From Paenibacillus albidus (GTDB lineage: Bacteria; Bacillota; Bacilli; Paenibacillales; Paenibacillaceae): a DNA stretch of 64,000 nucleotides. The notes beneath the pieces were generated by a model. That model saw only the letters and a program-made list of their open reading frames with translations, was not told the origin of the DNA and did not search any database. Each line of letters begins with the position of its first letter. The first letter of the stretch is position 1. A program made the translations under genes and the position numbers. This document shows, one piece after another, positions 52,241 to 60,061 of this stretch. The stretch is from NCBI RefSeq assembly GCF_014644435.1, contig NZ_BMKR01000015.1, positions 1 through 64,000 on the forward strand, read 5' to 3'.

Positions 52241-53458
52241 TTATTTAATAAGCAGTGACATGCCTCCTAAATAGGAGATGTTTTGTGCGGCCATGTCCTT
52301 AAGAACCGCATCTAAAAATTTGTTTGAAAATTTGTAGTTTTTTGTATAGGACTGAATCAGCTTAACTACCATGTCGTCGGTTAGTTCTTGTCTATAAGCT
52401 GCCATGCCAATTAAGTGTTGGCGGATGAATGAATAATCAGCTACAAGTTTTAGGAAGAAGTTAAATAGGTTTGAATCAACTAAGGCATCTGCAACAAAGG
52501 TTTGGTACACATGGTTAATCAAGTAATTCTCCATGATGTGCTCATTATGTTTAAAATAAGGATCATATATTTCTTTGCGTGCCTTACGATAAGTACTCAA
52601 TGATTCAGATAAGCTACTTCCATTAGACTGTATGCCTTTGAGGTACTCATTCATACATTCGTTGTAACGAGCATTCCACAAGAACTCGTTAAGGTGATGC
52701 ATCAAGGTGTTATTTAAGAACTGAAACTGGAACTGATCATCGGAGGCGAATACGTCGTAATTTCTTAATTCTTGATTTGTCTTCAGTTCACCTCTGAACT
52801 CATCCAAGAAAGCTAAGGTATCTGCATGCTCCCCCACTACAAATGGGTTGGCTGCATTGTCTAATAGTACTCCTAGTATAATCAACCTGTGTTGGAGTGA
52901 AAACTGGCGGTCTCTTAAAATCTCCACAGCAAGGTCCCTAATGGCGAAGGAACATTCGATTTTCGTTTTAGATAGGTTCCCCTGGTTTTTGACCATGAGG
53001 TTGGGGGTGGGTAATTCAGCTGCGTACGAAAAGTGCATGGAGTCCTTTGAAAGCAGCACAAGGCGGGCTATTTCTGGGCAGGACAGGAGAGCGGACACTT
53101 CAATAGATTCATCCCGTTTATTCAGCACTCTTGGGTAGGTTGAGCAAGTCTGCGATAAATAGTCTTCCCCCAGCTTCGCCTGAATTGAGCATAGCCCGCC
53201 ACAGAGCATGGGGCAGTTTCCGGTTTTCTGGTTCATTTTAAAAGAAGCATGCGCTCCGTTGTTTTTTGGATTACGGACAAGATTGCTGTTTATATCTTCT
53301 CTGATGGACTTGTCTGGAATCCGCTTGTACTTCTCGTAAGTTGATTTATCTATTGTTATTTCCCAAAAAGAGCAGCAGCTGTCTTCACATGCAGCCCCCG
53401 TACATTGAAATTCACGAATGTATCCAGGAATTATATACTCCTTTTGCATAACCTGCAT
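52241..53458 (-). CDS. fliB: Flagellin lysine-N-methylase FliB
   Basis: 405 residues. FQCTGAACEDSCCSFWEITID is the cysteine-rich N-terminal signature of FliB, a C-x(5)-C-x(3)-CC-x-x-W pattern, and CPML..GLCSIQAKLGEDYLSQTCSTYPR continues it. FliB methylates lysines on flagellin, using SAM and probably an iron-sulfur centre. No flagellar gene is within this window, so it is a stand-alone gene. GGGGG stands 10 bases before the first of two candidate ATGs. The C-terminal half is helical. Confidence 0.88.
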   Translation of the reverse strand: MQVMQKEYIIPGYIREFQCTGAACEDSCCSFWEITIDKSTYEKYKRIPDKSIREDINSNLVRNPKNNGAHASFKMNQKTGNCPMLCGGLCSIQAKLGEDYLSQTCSTYPRVLNKRDESIEVSALLSCPEIARLVLLSKDSMHFSYAAELPTPNLMVKNQGNLSKTKIECSFAIRDLAVEILRDRQFSLQHRLIILGVLLDNAANPFVVGEHADTLAFLDEFRGELKTNQELRNYDVFASDDQFQFQFLNNTLMHHLNEFLWNARYNECMNEYLKGIQSNGSSLSESLSTYRKARKEIYDPYFKHNEHIMENYLINHVYQTFVADALVDSNLFNFFLKLVADYSFIRQHLIGMAAYRQELTDDMVVKLIQSYTKNYKFSNKFLDAVLKDMAAQNISYLGGMSLLIK

Positions 53459-53599
53459 AATAAAATTACCCCCTAAGTTCCTGGTATTTGTAAGTCAATC
53501 ACTTACTATATATCGGACTGTAGAGGTAATTCTTTAGTTTACACAGATTCGTCACTCTGCGGGGAACGTCCTCCCAAAGGGGATTCGTTTAATCTGATA

Positions 53600-53635
53600 A
53601 AAAGAAGGTTCAGGCTACATGATGAACCTTCTTTT
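53600..53635 (-). terminator. Terminator of the second two-component operon
   Basis: AAAAGAAGGTTCA pairs with TGAACCTTCTTTT around a 10-base loop, with A/T runs at the base. It lies 13 bp past the CMD-family stop. Confidence 0.85.
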
Positions 53636-53647
53636 GGTGTTACGACT

Positions 53648-53921
53648 TTATTTATCATCATAGCTGCGCATGGCAATAGCGAACGCTTCGGTAACTGCCA
53701 GTCCCTCCTCCCGAAGCCCAACCAGGACAGCACTCTTCACCTCTTCGCGGGTGGCCCCATGACTTCTCGCGGATTTAACGTGAAAAGGAATTCCGCTGTT
53801 CATCCTTACTGCGGAGAGCACAAAAATATAGGCTAGTTCATCGGTTTTGGCATCCAGTACGCTGGCCTACGAGTGCTTCTTGAACTATCTCCATATAAGC
53901 GCCGCTGATATTGTTGTTCAT
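53648..53921 (-). pseudogene. Carboxymuconolactone decarboxylase-family gene with frameshift
   Basis: The start codon overlaps the kinase stop (ATGA), giving MNNNISGAYMEIVQEALVG. The frame then fails and continues in another as VLDAKTDELAYIFVLSAVRM and FHVKSARSHGATREEVKSAV, ending ..AIAMRSYDDK. KTDELAYIFVLSAV..FHVKSARSHGATREE is the CMD/AhpD-like core. The CxxC of AhpD is absent. A single-base indel near 53865 would restore an 90-residue protein; it could be a true mutation or a base-call error. Confidence 0.7.
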
Positions 53922-54994
53922 TGTGTCGATTTCCTTTTCTTGTACAGTACCAGCTCAAACTCAGTCTTGCCGTGTTGATTGTGAAGATTCAGCTCACCCC
54001 CGTGCAGTTCCAGTGTCTGTCTGGCGATGGCCAGGCCAAGCCCGGTTCCTCCGTCCCCTTGCCGGGCGGCATCACCACGCACGAACGGATCAAAAATCAC
54101 TCGTTTGAGCTGGTCAGAGATCCCGACCCCGTTGTCGATGACGAACAGCCGGACCGTATCATCTGCATCGCTCAGCCTAATGGACACCTCCGTGCCCGGC
54201 GGATTATGCAGCAAGGCATTGGACAGCAGATTGGAGATCGCCCTGCGCATCAGATTGGAATCATAGTCCATCAGCACCTCGCCATGGGGAATATCGAGCA
54301 GGAGTGTAAACTGCTTGTCCTCGAATTGATCGTAATAATCAGCGGCAATCTCCCGCAGCAGCTCGGCGAGATCGCCCTGCATGGCCACAAGCGGATAATC
54401 CGGACGGTCCAGCTTGGAGAGGTTGAAGATGTCATCAACAAGCGTCGTAACCAGTGTCGATTTGGTATAGATCAGCTGCAATATCCGCTCCTTCTGCGCT
54501 TCGTTATCGACCATCCCCAGCTGCAGCGCCTTGGCATACCCTTGAATGGTTGTGATCGGCGTCTTCAGATCATGGGACAGATCGGCCAGCATTCGCTGCT
54601 TGCTGGCCTGTAGTCTATGGTTCTCCTCCTCGGTCCGCTCCAGCCTCTCCGCCATATCGTTGAAACGCTGCTGGATCACTGAGAACTCGTAGCCGGCTGT
54701 AATATCCAGGCGCTCGGTATAGTGTCCCTTCTCCATTCTGCGGATGGCCGCAGCGATACTTTCCAGCGGCCGCGTGATCCGCTTAGCTGTCCAGCGGCTG
54801 TAGATGTAGACGTTCATACTGAACAACAACCCAAGGAGGAGCAGCCATGGCAATGTGATCTCGATAATCTCATTTTCCGTATCCAGCACAAGCAGCAGTA
54901 AGGCCAGATTAATGACTCCCAGAGTGAACGCAAAAAAAACATAGGATTTAATAAGCTTGAAGAACAGCTTATCCTGTTTCGGCGCAGGCCTCAC
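53918..54994 (-). CDS. Sensor histidine kinase (HisKA type)
   Basis: 358 residues, two N-terminal membrane helices (about 15-36 and 46-64) with almost no extracellular loop, so an intramembrane-sensing kinase. HAMP-like region ITRPLESIAAAIRRMEKGHY, H-box ADLSHDLKTPITTIQGYAKA with His141, N-box AISNLLSNALLHNPPG, and GTGLGLAIARQTLELHGG. Its start overlaps the response regulator stop by 4 bp. Such short-loop kinases are common in antimicrobial-peptide or wall-stress response. Confidence 0.93.
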   Translation of the reverse strand: MRPAPKQDKLFFKLIKSYVFFAFTLGVINLALLLLVLDTENEIIEITLPWLLLLGLLFSMNVYIYSRWTAKRITRPLESIAAAIRRMEKGHYTERLDITAGYEFSVIQQRFNDMAERLERTEEENHRLQASKQRMLADLSHDLKTPITTIQGYAKALQLGMVDNEAQKERILQLIYTKSTLVTTLVDDIFNLSKLDRPDYPLVAMQGDLAELLREIAADYYDQFEDKQFTLLLDIPHGEVLMDYDSNLMRRAISNLLSNALLHNPPGTEVSIRLSDADDTVRLFVIDNGVGISDQLKRVIFDPFVRGDAARQGDGGTGLGLAIARQTLELHGGELNLHNQHGKTEFELVLYKKRKSTQ

Positions 54995-55707
54995 CTTAAA
55001 TCCTCCTTTTTCGCAAACTTGTAGCCGAGCCCGCGGATCGTCCGGATATAGACGGGCTGCTTCGGCGAATCTTCAATTTTGTCCCGCAGGCGGGAGATAT
55101 GCACCATAATGGTATTGGCATCCTCATAATAATGATCAGACCAAGCCTGCTCGAACAGCTGCTTTTTGGTAAATATCCGTCCGGGTGCCCCCATTAAGGC
55201 AGACAACACCTTGTATTCGATTGCGGTCAGCCCGATCTCCACTCCCCCCTTGTACAGCACGCAGTCCCGGTGGTCCAGAATCAGTTCACCGATGACCGTC
55301 TGTTCTTCGCGGCGCGGGGCAGGAGAAGCCGGTTCCCCATATTCATAGGTTCGCCGCAGAATCGCCTGGATCCGGGCGACCACCTCCAGCGGATTAAACG
55401 GTTTGGCGATATAATCGTCGGCCCCCAGATACAGTCCGAGAATCTTGTCACTGTCCTGGTTTTTGGCCGAAAGCAGGATGACCGGCAGCTTGTGCTCCGC
55501 ACGGAGCAGCTGAAGCAGCTGGACACCGTCCAGTCCCGGCATCATAATATCAAGAACCGCCAGGTCAATGTTGCCCCGGCGGATACATTCCCACGCCTCT
55601 GCCCCATTGAAGGCCTCCATAATGCGCAATCCTTCCTTTTCCAGAAAAAGCTTCAATAATTCCACGATATCCCGGTCATCATCAACGAGCAGCACCGTTT
55701 TTTGCAA
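54991..55707 (-). CDS. OmpR-family response regulator
   Basis: 238 residues from TTG 55707. Receiver motifs are VLLVDDD, Asp53 in VLDIMMPGLDG and YIAKPFNP. The output domain has LTAIEYKVLSALMGAPGRIF and MVHISRLRDKIEDSPKQPVYIRTIRGLGYKF. A start at the earlier TTG (55713) would leave only 3 bases after GGAGG, whereas 55707 leaves 9, so I chose the latter. The operon is divergent from the serine hydrolase gene. Confidence 0.92.
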   Translation of the reverse strand: MQKTVLLVDDDRDIVELLKLFLEKEGLRIMEAFNGAEAWECIRRGNIDLAVLDIMMPGLDGVQLLQLLRAEHKLPVILLSAKNQDSDKILGLYLGADDYIAKPFNPLEVVARIQAILRRTYEYGEPASPAPRREEQTVIGELILDHRDCVLYKGGVEIGLTAIEYKVLSALMGAPGRIFTKKQLFEQAWSDHYYEDANTIMVHISRLRDKIEDSPKQPVYIRTIRGLGYKFAKKEDLR

Positions 55708-55773
55708 GGGCAAAATCCTCCTAAGTATGACTGTATGTTCTATATTCTACCATGGCTCATCCGGGTTTCGAGT

Positions 55774-55796
55774 GATTTAAGATCGATTTAAGATTG
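55774..55796 (+). promoter_or_regulatory. Tandem 11-bp repeats, probable OmpR-type operator
   Basis: GATTTAAGATC at 55774-55784 is followed directly by GATTTAAGATT at 55785-55795. Adjacent repeats of 11 bp are the usual binding form of OmpR/PhoB-type regulators, and the site lies between the response regulator gene and the divergent serine hydrolase gene, which makes it the likely control site of one or both. Confidence 0.6.
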
Positions 55797-55871
55797 ATGA
55801 AATAGTGTAGAAAGAAACTCCCGTTAAGCTAAGGATAGAAGGCACAAATAGTCAGCTTGGGAGGGCATGTA

Positions 55872-57779
55872 ATGAAGATAAGGAAAATAATGATAGGGCT
55901 GATGATTCTCGGAGTAAGCAGCATGGGAATGATCCCGGCTTCACCCGCAGCCGCCGCAGAGGCTTCCATCACCCCTGCTATATTGGAGAAAACCGTCGAT
56001 CCTGTCGTACAGCAGGTGATGGAAGCCGGGCATATTCCCGGCACCGCTGTCGTAGTCACGCTCGGGGACAAAATCATTTACAGCAAAGGTTATGGATTCG
56101 CCGATGTGGAGCAGCAGTATCCCGTCGACCCCGCACGCACAGTAATGCGCATAGGCTCATTGACCAAAACTATGACGGCCGTTGCTGTCATGCAGCTGGT
56201 AGAGCAAGGCCAGCTTAAGCTGGATCAGGATGTTAATACTTATCTCGACACGTTTGAGGTCCCGTCTTATTCGAATCAGCCGATAACCCTGCATCATTTG
56301 CTGACCCATACTGCGGGCCTGGATGATCCGATCTATAAGATTGTTTCCCATTCCCAAAAAGCTGCATGGCCTGCCGGGAGCTTTTTGCCGCAATATTTCG
56401 ACCAGCAGCCTCCAGTCCGTGAACCGGGCAAAGAGTTCGCCTACAATAATGCCGGGCCTGGACTGGCCGGTTATCTCATTGAACAGGTCTCCGGCAGTTC
56501 GCTTGAGGAGTATATGTCGAAGCAGCTTTTTGAGCCGCTTGATATGACACATACCTCATTCCAGCTGGACACAGACGGACCGAATCTCGCACAGTCTTAT
56601 GCGTATCAGGACGGGGCCCCGCGCCAAATCCCTTTTACCTATATTCATCTGCCGGGAGCCGGTGCGCTTAGTGCGATTCCGAATGAATGGGCCCATTTAA
56701 TGATAACGTTGCTGAATGACGGAACCTATGAAGGACGGCGTATCCTGAACAGTGACTCGGTTTCTCAAATGCAGGCGAGGCAGTTCTCTGAGCATCCTGA
56801 TGTTGAAGGTGTGGGCTATGGTCTGTACAGAGATCGTCTGGCGAACAACGGCATGCTGGCCTTCTGGCACACCGGGGATATCGACGGCTTCACGTCCAGA
56901 ATGACGCTGATTCCCGAGCAGAAGCTGGGCATCTTCGTAATCAGCAATGCCAACGCTCCGGGCACTCCGCTTCCTGAACAGGTAACGACTGCGATTGTTG
57001 ATCTGCTGCCCGTTACACAGTCACCTGCAGCTCCAATTGCTGTATCCCCTACCGATCTTGAGCAATATGCTCGTGATTATACATTGGCCCTTGGACCGCA
57101 GCATGGATGGGGAAAGTGGTACAAATTTCTGGGCGGAAGAGATTTTGAAGTCCGAACCGCCGGGGACAAATTGTCCGTCCGGGGGGTCTTCCCGGATGGG
57201 GTAGGCACGGAGCAGACCAAAAGTTATGTACCCCTGAACAACGGATTGTTCAAAGATGAGAAGCTTGAAGAATATATCTGGTTTCACCAGGACAACGGCA
57301 CATGGAAAATGACCTTTACCCATGGGGTCACCATCGAAGAAAAGGCACCTTTCCTGCAGCAGCCGTCTACCCAATTAGCTGTATACGCAGGAGTTGGCAT
57401 CCTGTGGTTTTGTCTGTTTATCATCGGGATTTTCATTTACGTCTTACCGCTTATTTTACGGAAACGGCGGAGAATGTCCGGGCCGACCTTCCTGATCGCC
57501 GCTATCTATTCCGTTTTCCTGGCCGGACAATTACTGTACGGGAACTCGGAGGCCTTTATGCTGGGTTACCCGGTATGGTATGCGTGGGGATTCTCATCGC
57601 TTCCTTTTCTCGCAACCGCCATCGCTATTGGCCTGTGCATCCACACCTTCCGCTCCGGCCGGATGAACGGGGAGAAGAAGCAACTGGCAGTATTGGGCCG
57701 TTATCTTGGCATCGCTTTGAGCCTGGGGTACACCTTCTTTTTACTCTATTGGAATATGCTTTCGCTTCATTATTCGTGA
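55872..57779 (+). CDS. Membrane-anchored serine hydrolase (class C beta-lactamase family)
   Basis: 635 residues. A signal peptide (..IPASPAAAAEA) precedes the penicillin-binding-like domain with SLTK (SxxK, in IGSLTKTMTA), YNN (YxN, in FAYNNAGPGL) and HTG (in WHTGDIDGF). A linker of about 120 residues leads to a C-terminal membrane part with about four helices (from GVGILWFCLFIIGIFIYVLP to ALSLGYTFFLLYWNML). The catalytic domain thus faces outward. It may be a D-aminopeptidase, esterase or resistance hydrolase. ATG 55872 has GGAGGG in front. Divergent from the two-component operon and probably under its control. Confidence 0.87.
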   Translation: MKIRKIMIGLMILGVSSMGMIPASPAAAAEASITPAILEKTVDPVVQQVMEAGHIPGTAVVVTLGDKIIYSKGYGFADVEQQYPVDPARTVMRIGSLTKTMTAVAVMQLVEQGQLKLDQDVNTYLDTFEVPSYSNQPITLHHLLTHTAGLDDPIYKIVSHSQKAAWPAGSFLPQYFDQQPPVREPGKEFAYNNAGPGLAGYLIEQVSGSSLEEYMSKQLFEPLDMTHTSFQLDTDGPNLAQSYAYQDGAPRQIPFTYIHLPGAGALSAIPNEWAHLMITLLNDGTYEGRRILNSDSVSQMQARQFSEHPDVEGVGYGLYRDRLANNGMLAFWHTGDIDGFTSRMTLIPEQKLGIFVISNANAPGTPLPEQVTTAIVDLLPVTQSPAAPIAVSPTDLEQYARDYTLALGPQHGWGKWYKFLGGRDFEVRTAGDKLSVRGVFPDGVGTEQTKSYVPLNNGLFKDEKLEEYIWFHQDNGTWKMTFTHGVTIEEKAPFLQQPSTQLAVYAGVGILWFCLFIIGIFIYVLPLILRKRRRMSGPTFLIAAIYSVFLAGQLLYGNSEAFMLGYPVWYAWGFSSLPFLATAIAIGLCIHTFRSGRMNGEKKQLAVLGRYLGIALSLGYTFFLLYWNMLSLHYS

Positions 57780-57826
57780 TACAATGATATTCGATTCCAT
57801 AATTGATCCTGGAGGTTCCATCCCTA

Positions 57827-58597
57827 ATGAATATCCCTCAAGCATTTTTCAGGCCTTTTCCAGCGTATGAAGAAGTGTTTTATGACGATATTGAGAATCA
57901 CCGCCAGCATTTTTTGCCGATCTGCTCCATTAATCTGCAATGTATGGACCCTGATCTGGATGAATGGGTGCATTTTGTCTCCGTAAAAGAAATCTATGAT
58001 GGTTCTGTAGGAGACAACACTCGCGAGTTTCATAACCTCTATACCCAAGAAGATATGCTCGGATTTGATGTAATTGACGGGAAATACAGATTCGAGGCGG
58101 ATTGGAATTATTTTATCCGGCATCAGGAGATCCAGGAGGACCCTGAGGATCAGAGTGCGATGAAAGAAGCGTATGCCTGTAACGACAAGGACTATCAGAT
58201 CCGCAAAACTTTTTTTCAGCAAAACAATAAAATCTATCCTTATTCCAGTTTCCGCAAAGATCTGGTTTCGGTTGAAGCGCTGCAGCAGGAATTCGAGAAC
58301 AAACAAGCCCAAGGCTGGGGTCTGAGCTACCCGGAAATGAATGGAATGCTGGATGATATTGCGTTCATGTCCGACGAAGCCCAAGAATATATCGAGGAAT
58401 ATGGGGAATCTGCGGAAGAACTCCTTGCTTTTGAGATGACCAATCTGATTCATGTACCCAAAAGGGAAAACGGAGAGGTCTTCCGCTATATCGGTGCTTT
58501 AACGGGTTATTACTTTCAAGCCTACGGAGCAGATAAAGTGTATCTTTTCTACGATCACCAGCTTCGTAAAGCCGTAATTTGCTTTGAATATTCTTAA
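57827..58597 (+). CDS. Hypothetical protein
   Basis: 256 residues, acidic, no signal peptide or membrane helix. MNIPQAFFRPFPAYEEVFYD begins the protein, with AWSLxY-like segment GWGLSYPEMNGML in the middle and RYIGALTGYYFQAYGADKVY near the end. I do not recognise a family. GGAGG is 11 bases ahead of ATG 57827. It follows the serine hydrolase by 47 bp and may be co-transcribed. Confidence 0.62.
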   Translation: MNIPQAFFRPFPAYEEVFYDDIENHRQHFLPICSINLQCMDPDLDEWVHFVSVKEIYDGSVGDNTREFHNLYTQEDMLGFDVIDGKYRFEADWNYFIRHQEIQEDPEDQSAMKEAYACNDKDYQIRKTFFQQNNKIYPYSSFRKDLVSVEALQQEFENKQAQGWGLSYPEMNGMLDDIAFMSDEAQEYIEEYGESAEELLAFEMTNLIHVPKRENGEVFRYIGALTGYYFQAYGADKVYLFYDHQLRKAVICFEYS

Positions 58598-58617
58598 GTA
58601 TCTGCTGGAAACACACA

Positions 58618-58654
58618 AATCCCCGCTACCTTACGTATAAGGCACCGGGGATTT
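58618..58654 (+). terminator. Terminator after the hypothetical gene
   Basis: AAATCCCCG pairs with CGGGGATTT; inside, CCTT and AAGG pair as well. The trailing sequence ATGGTTTC gives only a short U tract. Confidence 0.6.
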
Positions 58655-58659
58655 ATGGT

Positions 58660-59305
58660 TTCAATAGACTATTCAATTCAATCTTTTCCTCCAGCAACAA
58701 TCCATATCCTTCGCAAACATGGGTATTGTCATTCATTTTCTCGGGTGATTTCCCGCGTACACGATCCTCACGAGTTACGTTGTCACGGACGTTTCTCCTG
58801 GCGTGAGCCATCGTATCCGTACGCTTCGCTAACCTTTTCCACTGGAATCGACTCCTTCTTAGCAAGCTTGTTCTTGCCTTGAATGAACTTTTCCTTAAGT
58901 TTCGGTTCCGATTCGTTTCGTTCAGATCCCACATACCCACGGTCTGCCAAAAAGACGTTGTCACCTCGCCTTCCTCCTGCTGCATCCGTTTCCGGTATGT
59001 TTCGCTAACGCTAGATCATCGGGGCTCTCTCCTCTCTTAAACTAATTTCTTAATTTAAGGGTTGAGCAATCACCTGCGGAAGCATCCTGTAAAGCTGTAC
59101 TGCTCTTGTGGTTATCGCTTCCTTGGTGATGTCTACATCTTAACCTATATTATACCTATTTTAAACTTTCAAAATCTGCGGTATTTTGGCGTTATCCTCC
59201 TTCTCCCGCGGTTTGCCTGAACTGCGTTCTTCTCCCTTACGATTCCGCCCATTTGTTTACATTTCCCTGTGTATCCGTTTACACTGCTATAACAAATGGA
59301 GTTCG
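58660..59305 (-). other. Gene-free stretch with a decayed, internally repeated frame
   Basis: On the minus strand broken frames read DVDITKEAITTRAVQLYRML, then VSETYRKRMQQEEGE, DNVFLADRGYVG, KLKEKFIQGKNKLAKKE, VSEAYGYDGSRQEKRP and DNVTREDRVRGKSPEKM. The VSE..Y and DNV..xDR pieces occur twice, and the DNA shows a matching direct repeat at 58779-58833 and 58957-59009. Stops and frame changes interrupt everything. I cannot name the source gene. A TATAAT-like box stands at the upstream side near 59145-59155. Confidence 0.4.
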
Positions 59306-59308
59306 TTC

Positions 59309-59700
59309 CTAAAACCTGTAATAACAAAAAACCGCTTGTTCACTGGCAGTCGGAAGATTGGAATACAGCATGTTATCCACTCCACCAATAACAAATCCGT
59401 TTTTAGCATAAAAACGGCAAGCTGAAACATTCACATCTTGGGTTTCAAGCATTAACCCCGCAAGGTTGTTCTGCTTGGCCCACTGAGCGGCTTGTTCCAA
59501 TAATGCTGTTCCGTTTCTTCAAGATAACTTATGTTCATTTCATCATGTTCATATTGCTTGAAATAAGATTCAGCAAATAGCTCCTCGGTATACGTCCAAT
59601 TGCCGTTTTCATACTTCGGAATAATCCGCCCTGATACCATGAAACCTTCGTTTGACTTGATAAAATCATTCCTATTGGAGTGTGTCATTTGTCGGATCAT
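59309..59700 (-). pseudogene. satA: Streptothricin acetyltransferase gene with internal deletion
   Basis: The frame begins MIRQMTHSNRNDFIKSNEGF and runs to ISYLEETE as in SatA/YyaR-type GNAT proteins. It then jumps frame to TALLEQAAQWAKQNNLAGLM, ETQDVNVSACRFYAKNGFVI and MLYSNLPTASEQAVFCYYRF, the normal C-terminus. About 55 residues holding the first half of the acetyl-CoA site are missing between the two pieces. The enzyme is therefore lost through a deletion that joined two similar short sequences. Confidence 0.82.
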
Positions 59701-59800
59701 ATCGTGCTCCCTCTTAAATTTCTGCGTGACTTCGGCAAATGTTTGGATTTCCAGCCGCTGCCCGGCTGCAGATTTCTTTATTTATATGGTTGTTCGCGGT

Positions 59801-59984
59801 TATAGGGAAATCCACCCACTAAATCCTCAGATTAGCTCTTTTCATCCACATTATAGGGAATCACACCCGCTAATGTCATTCAACTCACCGAAATCGCACC
59901 TTTTTGTGAAATTAGCGGGTGATTTTCCCGATAGCCATCCCGCCACAGCCCATATCGTACAATTAGTGGGTATTATTCCCTTTG
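59801..59984. repeat. Four-site inverted array, second sequence family
   Basis: Four 22-bp sites start at 59801, 59852, 59912 and 59963. The first two read TATAGGGAA..ACCCRCTAA on the plus strand, the last two are the reverse complement. Distances are 51, 60 and 51 bp, exactly symmetric about 59892.5. Each site is itself a loose palindrome (GGG ... CCC around an AT-rich seven-base middle). The geometry equals that of the TGYA-type arrays, but the site sequence is unrelated. It lies between the satA relic and the ABC operon. Confidence 0.82.
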
Positions 59985-60061
59985 GCAGTTAAAGAAATCA
60001 CCGTATAAATTTCGGAGAGGGTGCCGCGTCTGCCGTGGCTCTTAGTGCACCCCTTCTCGCC

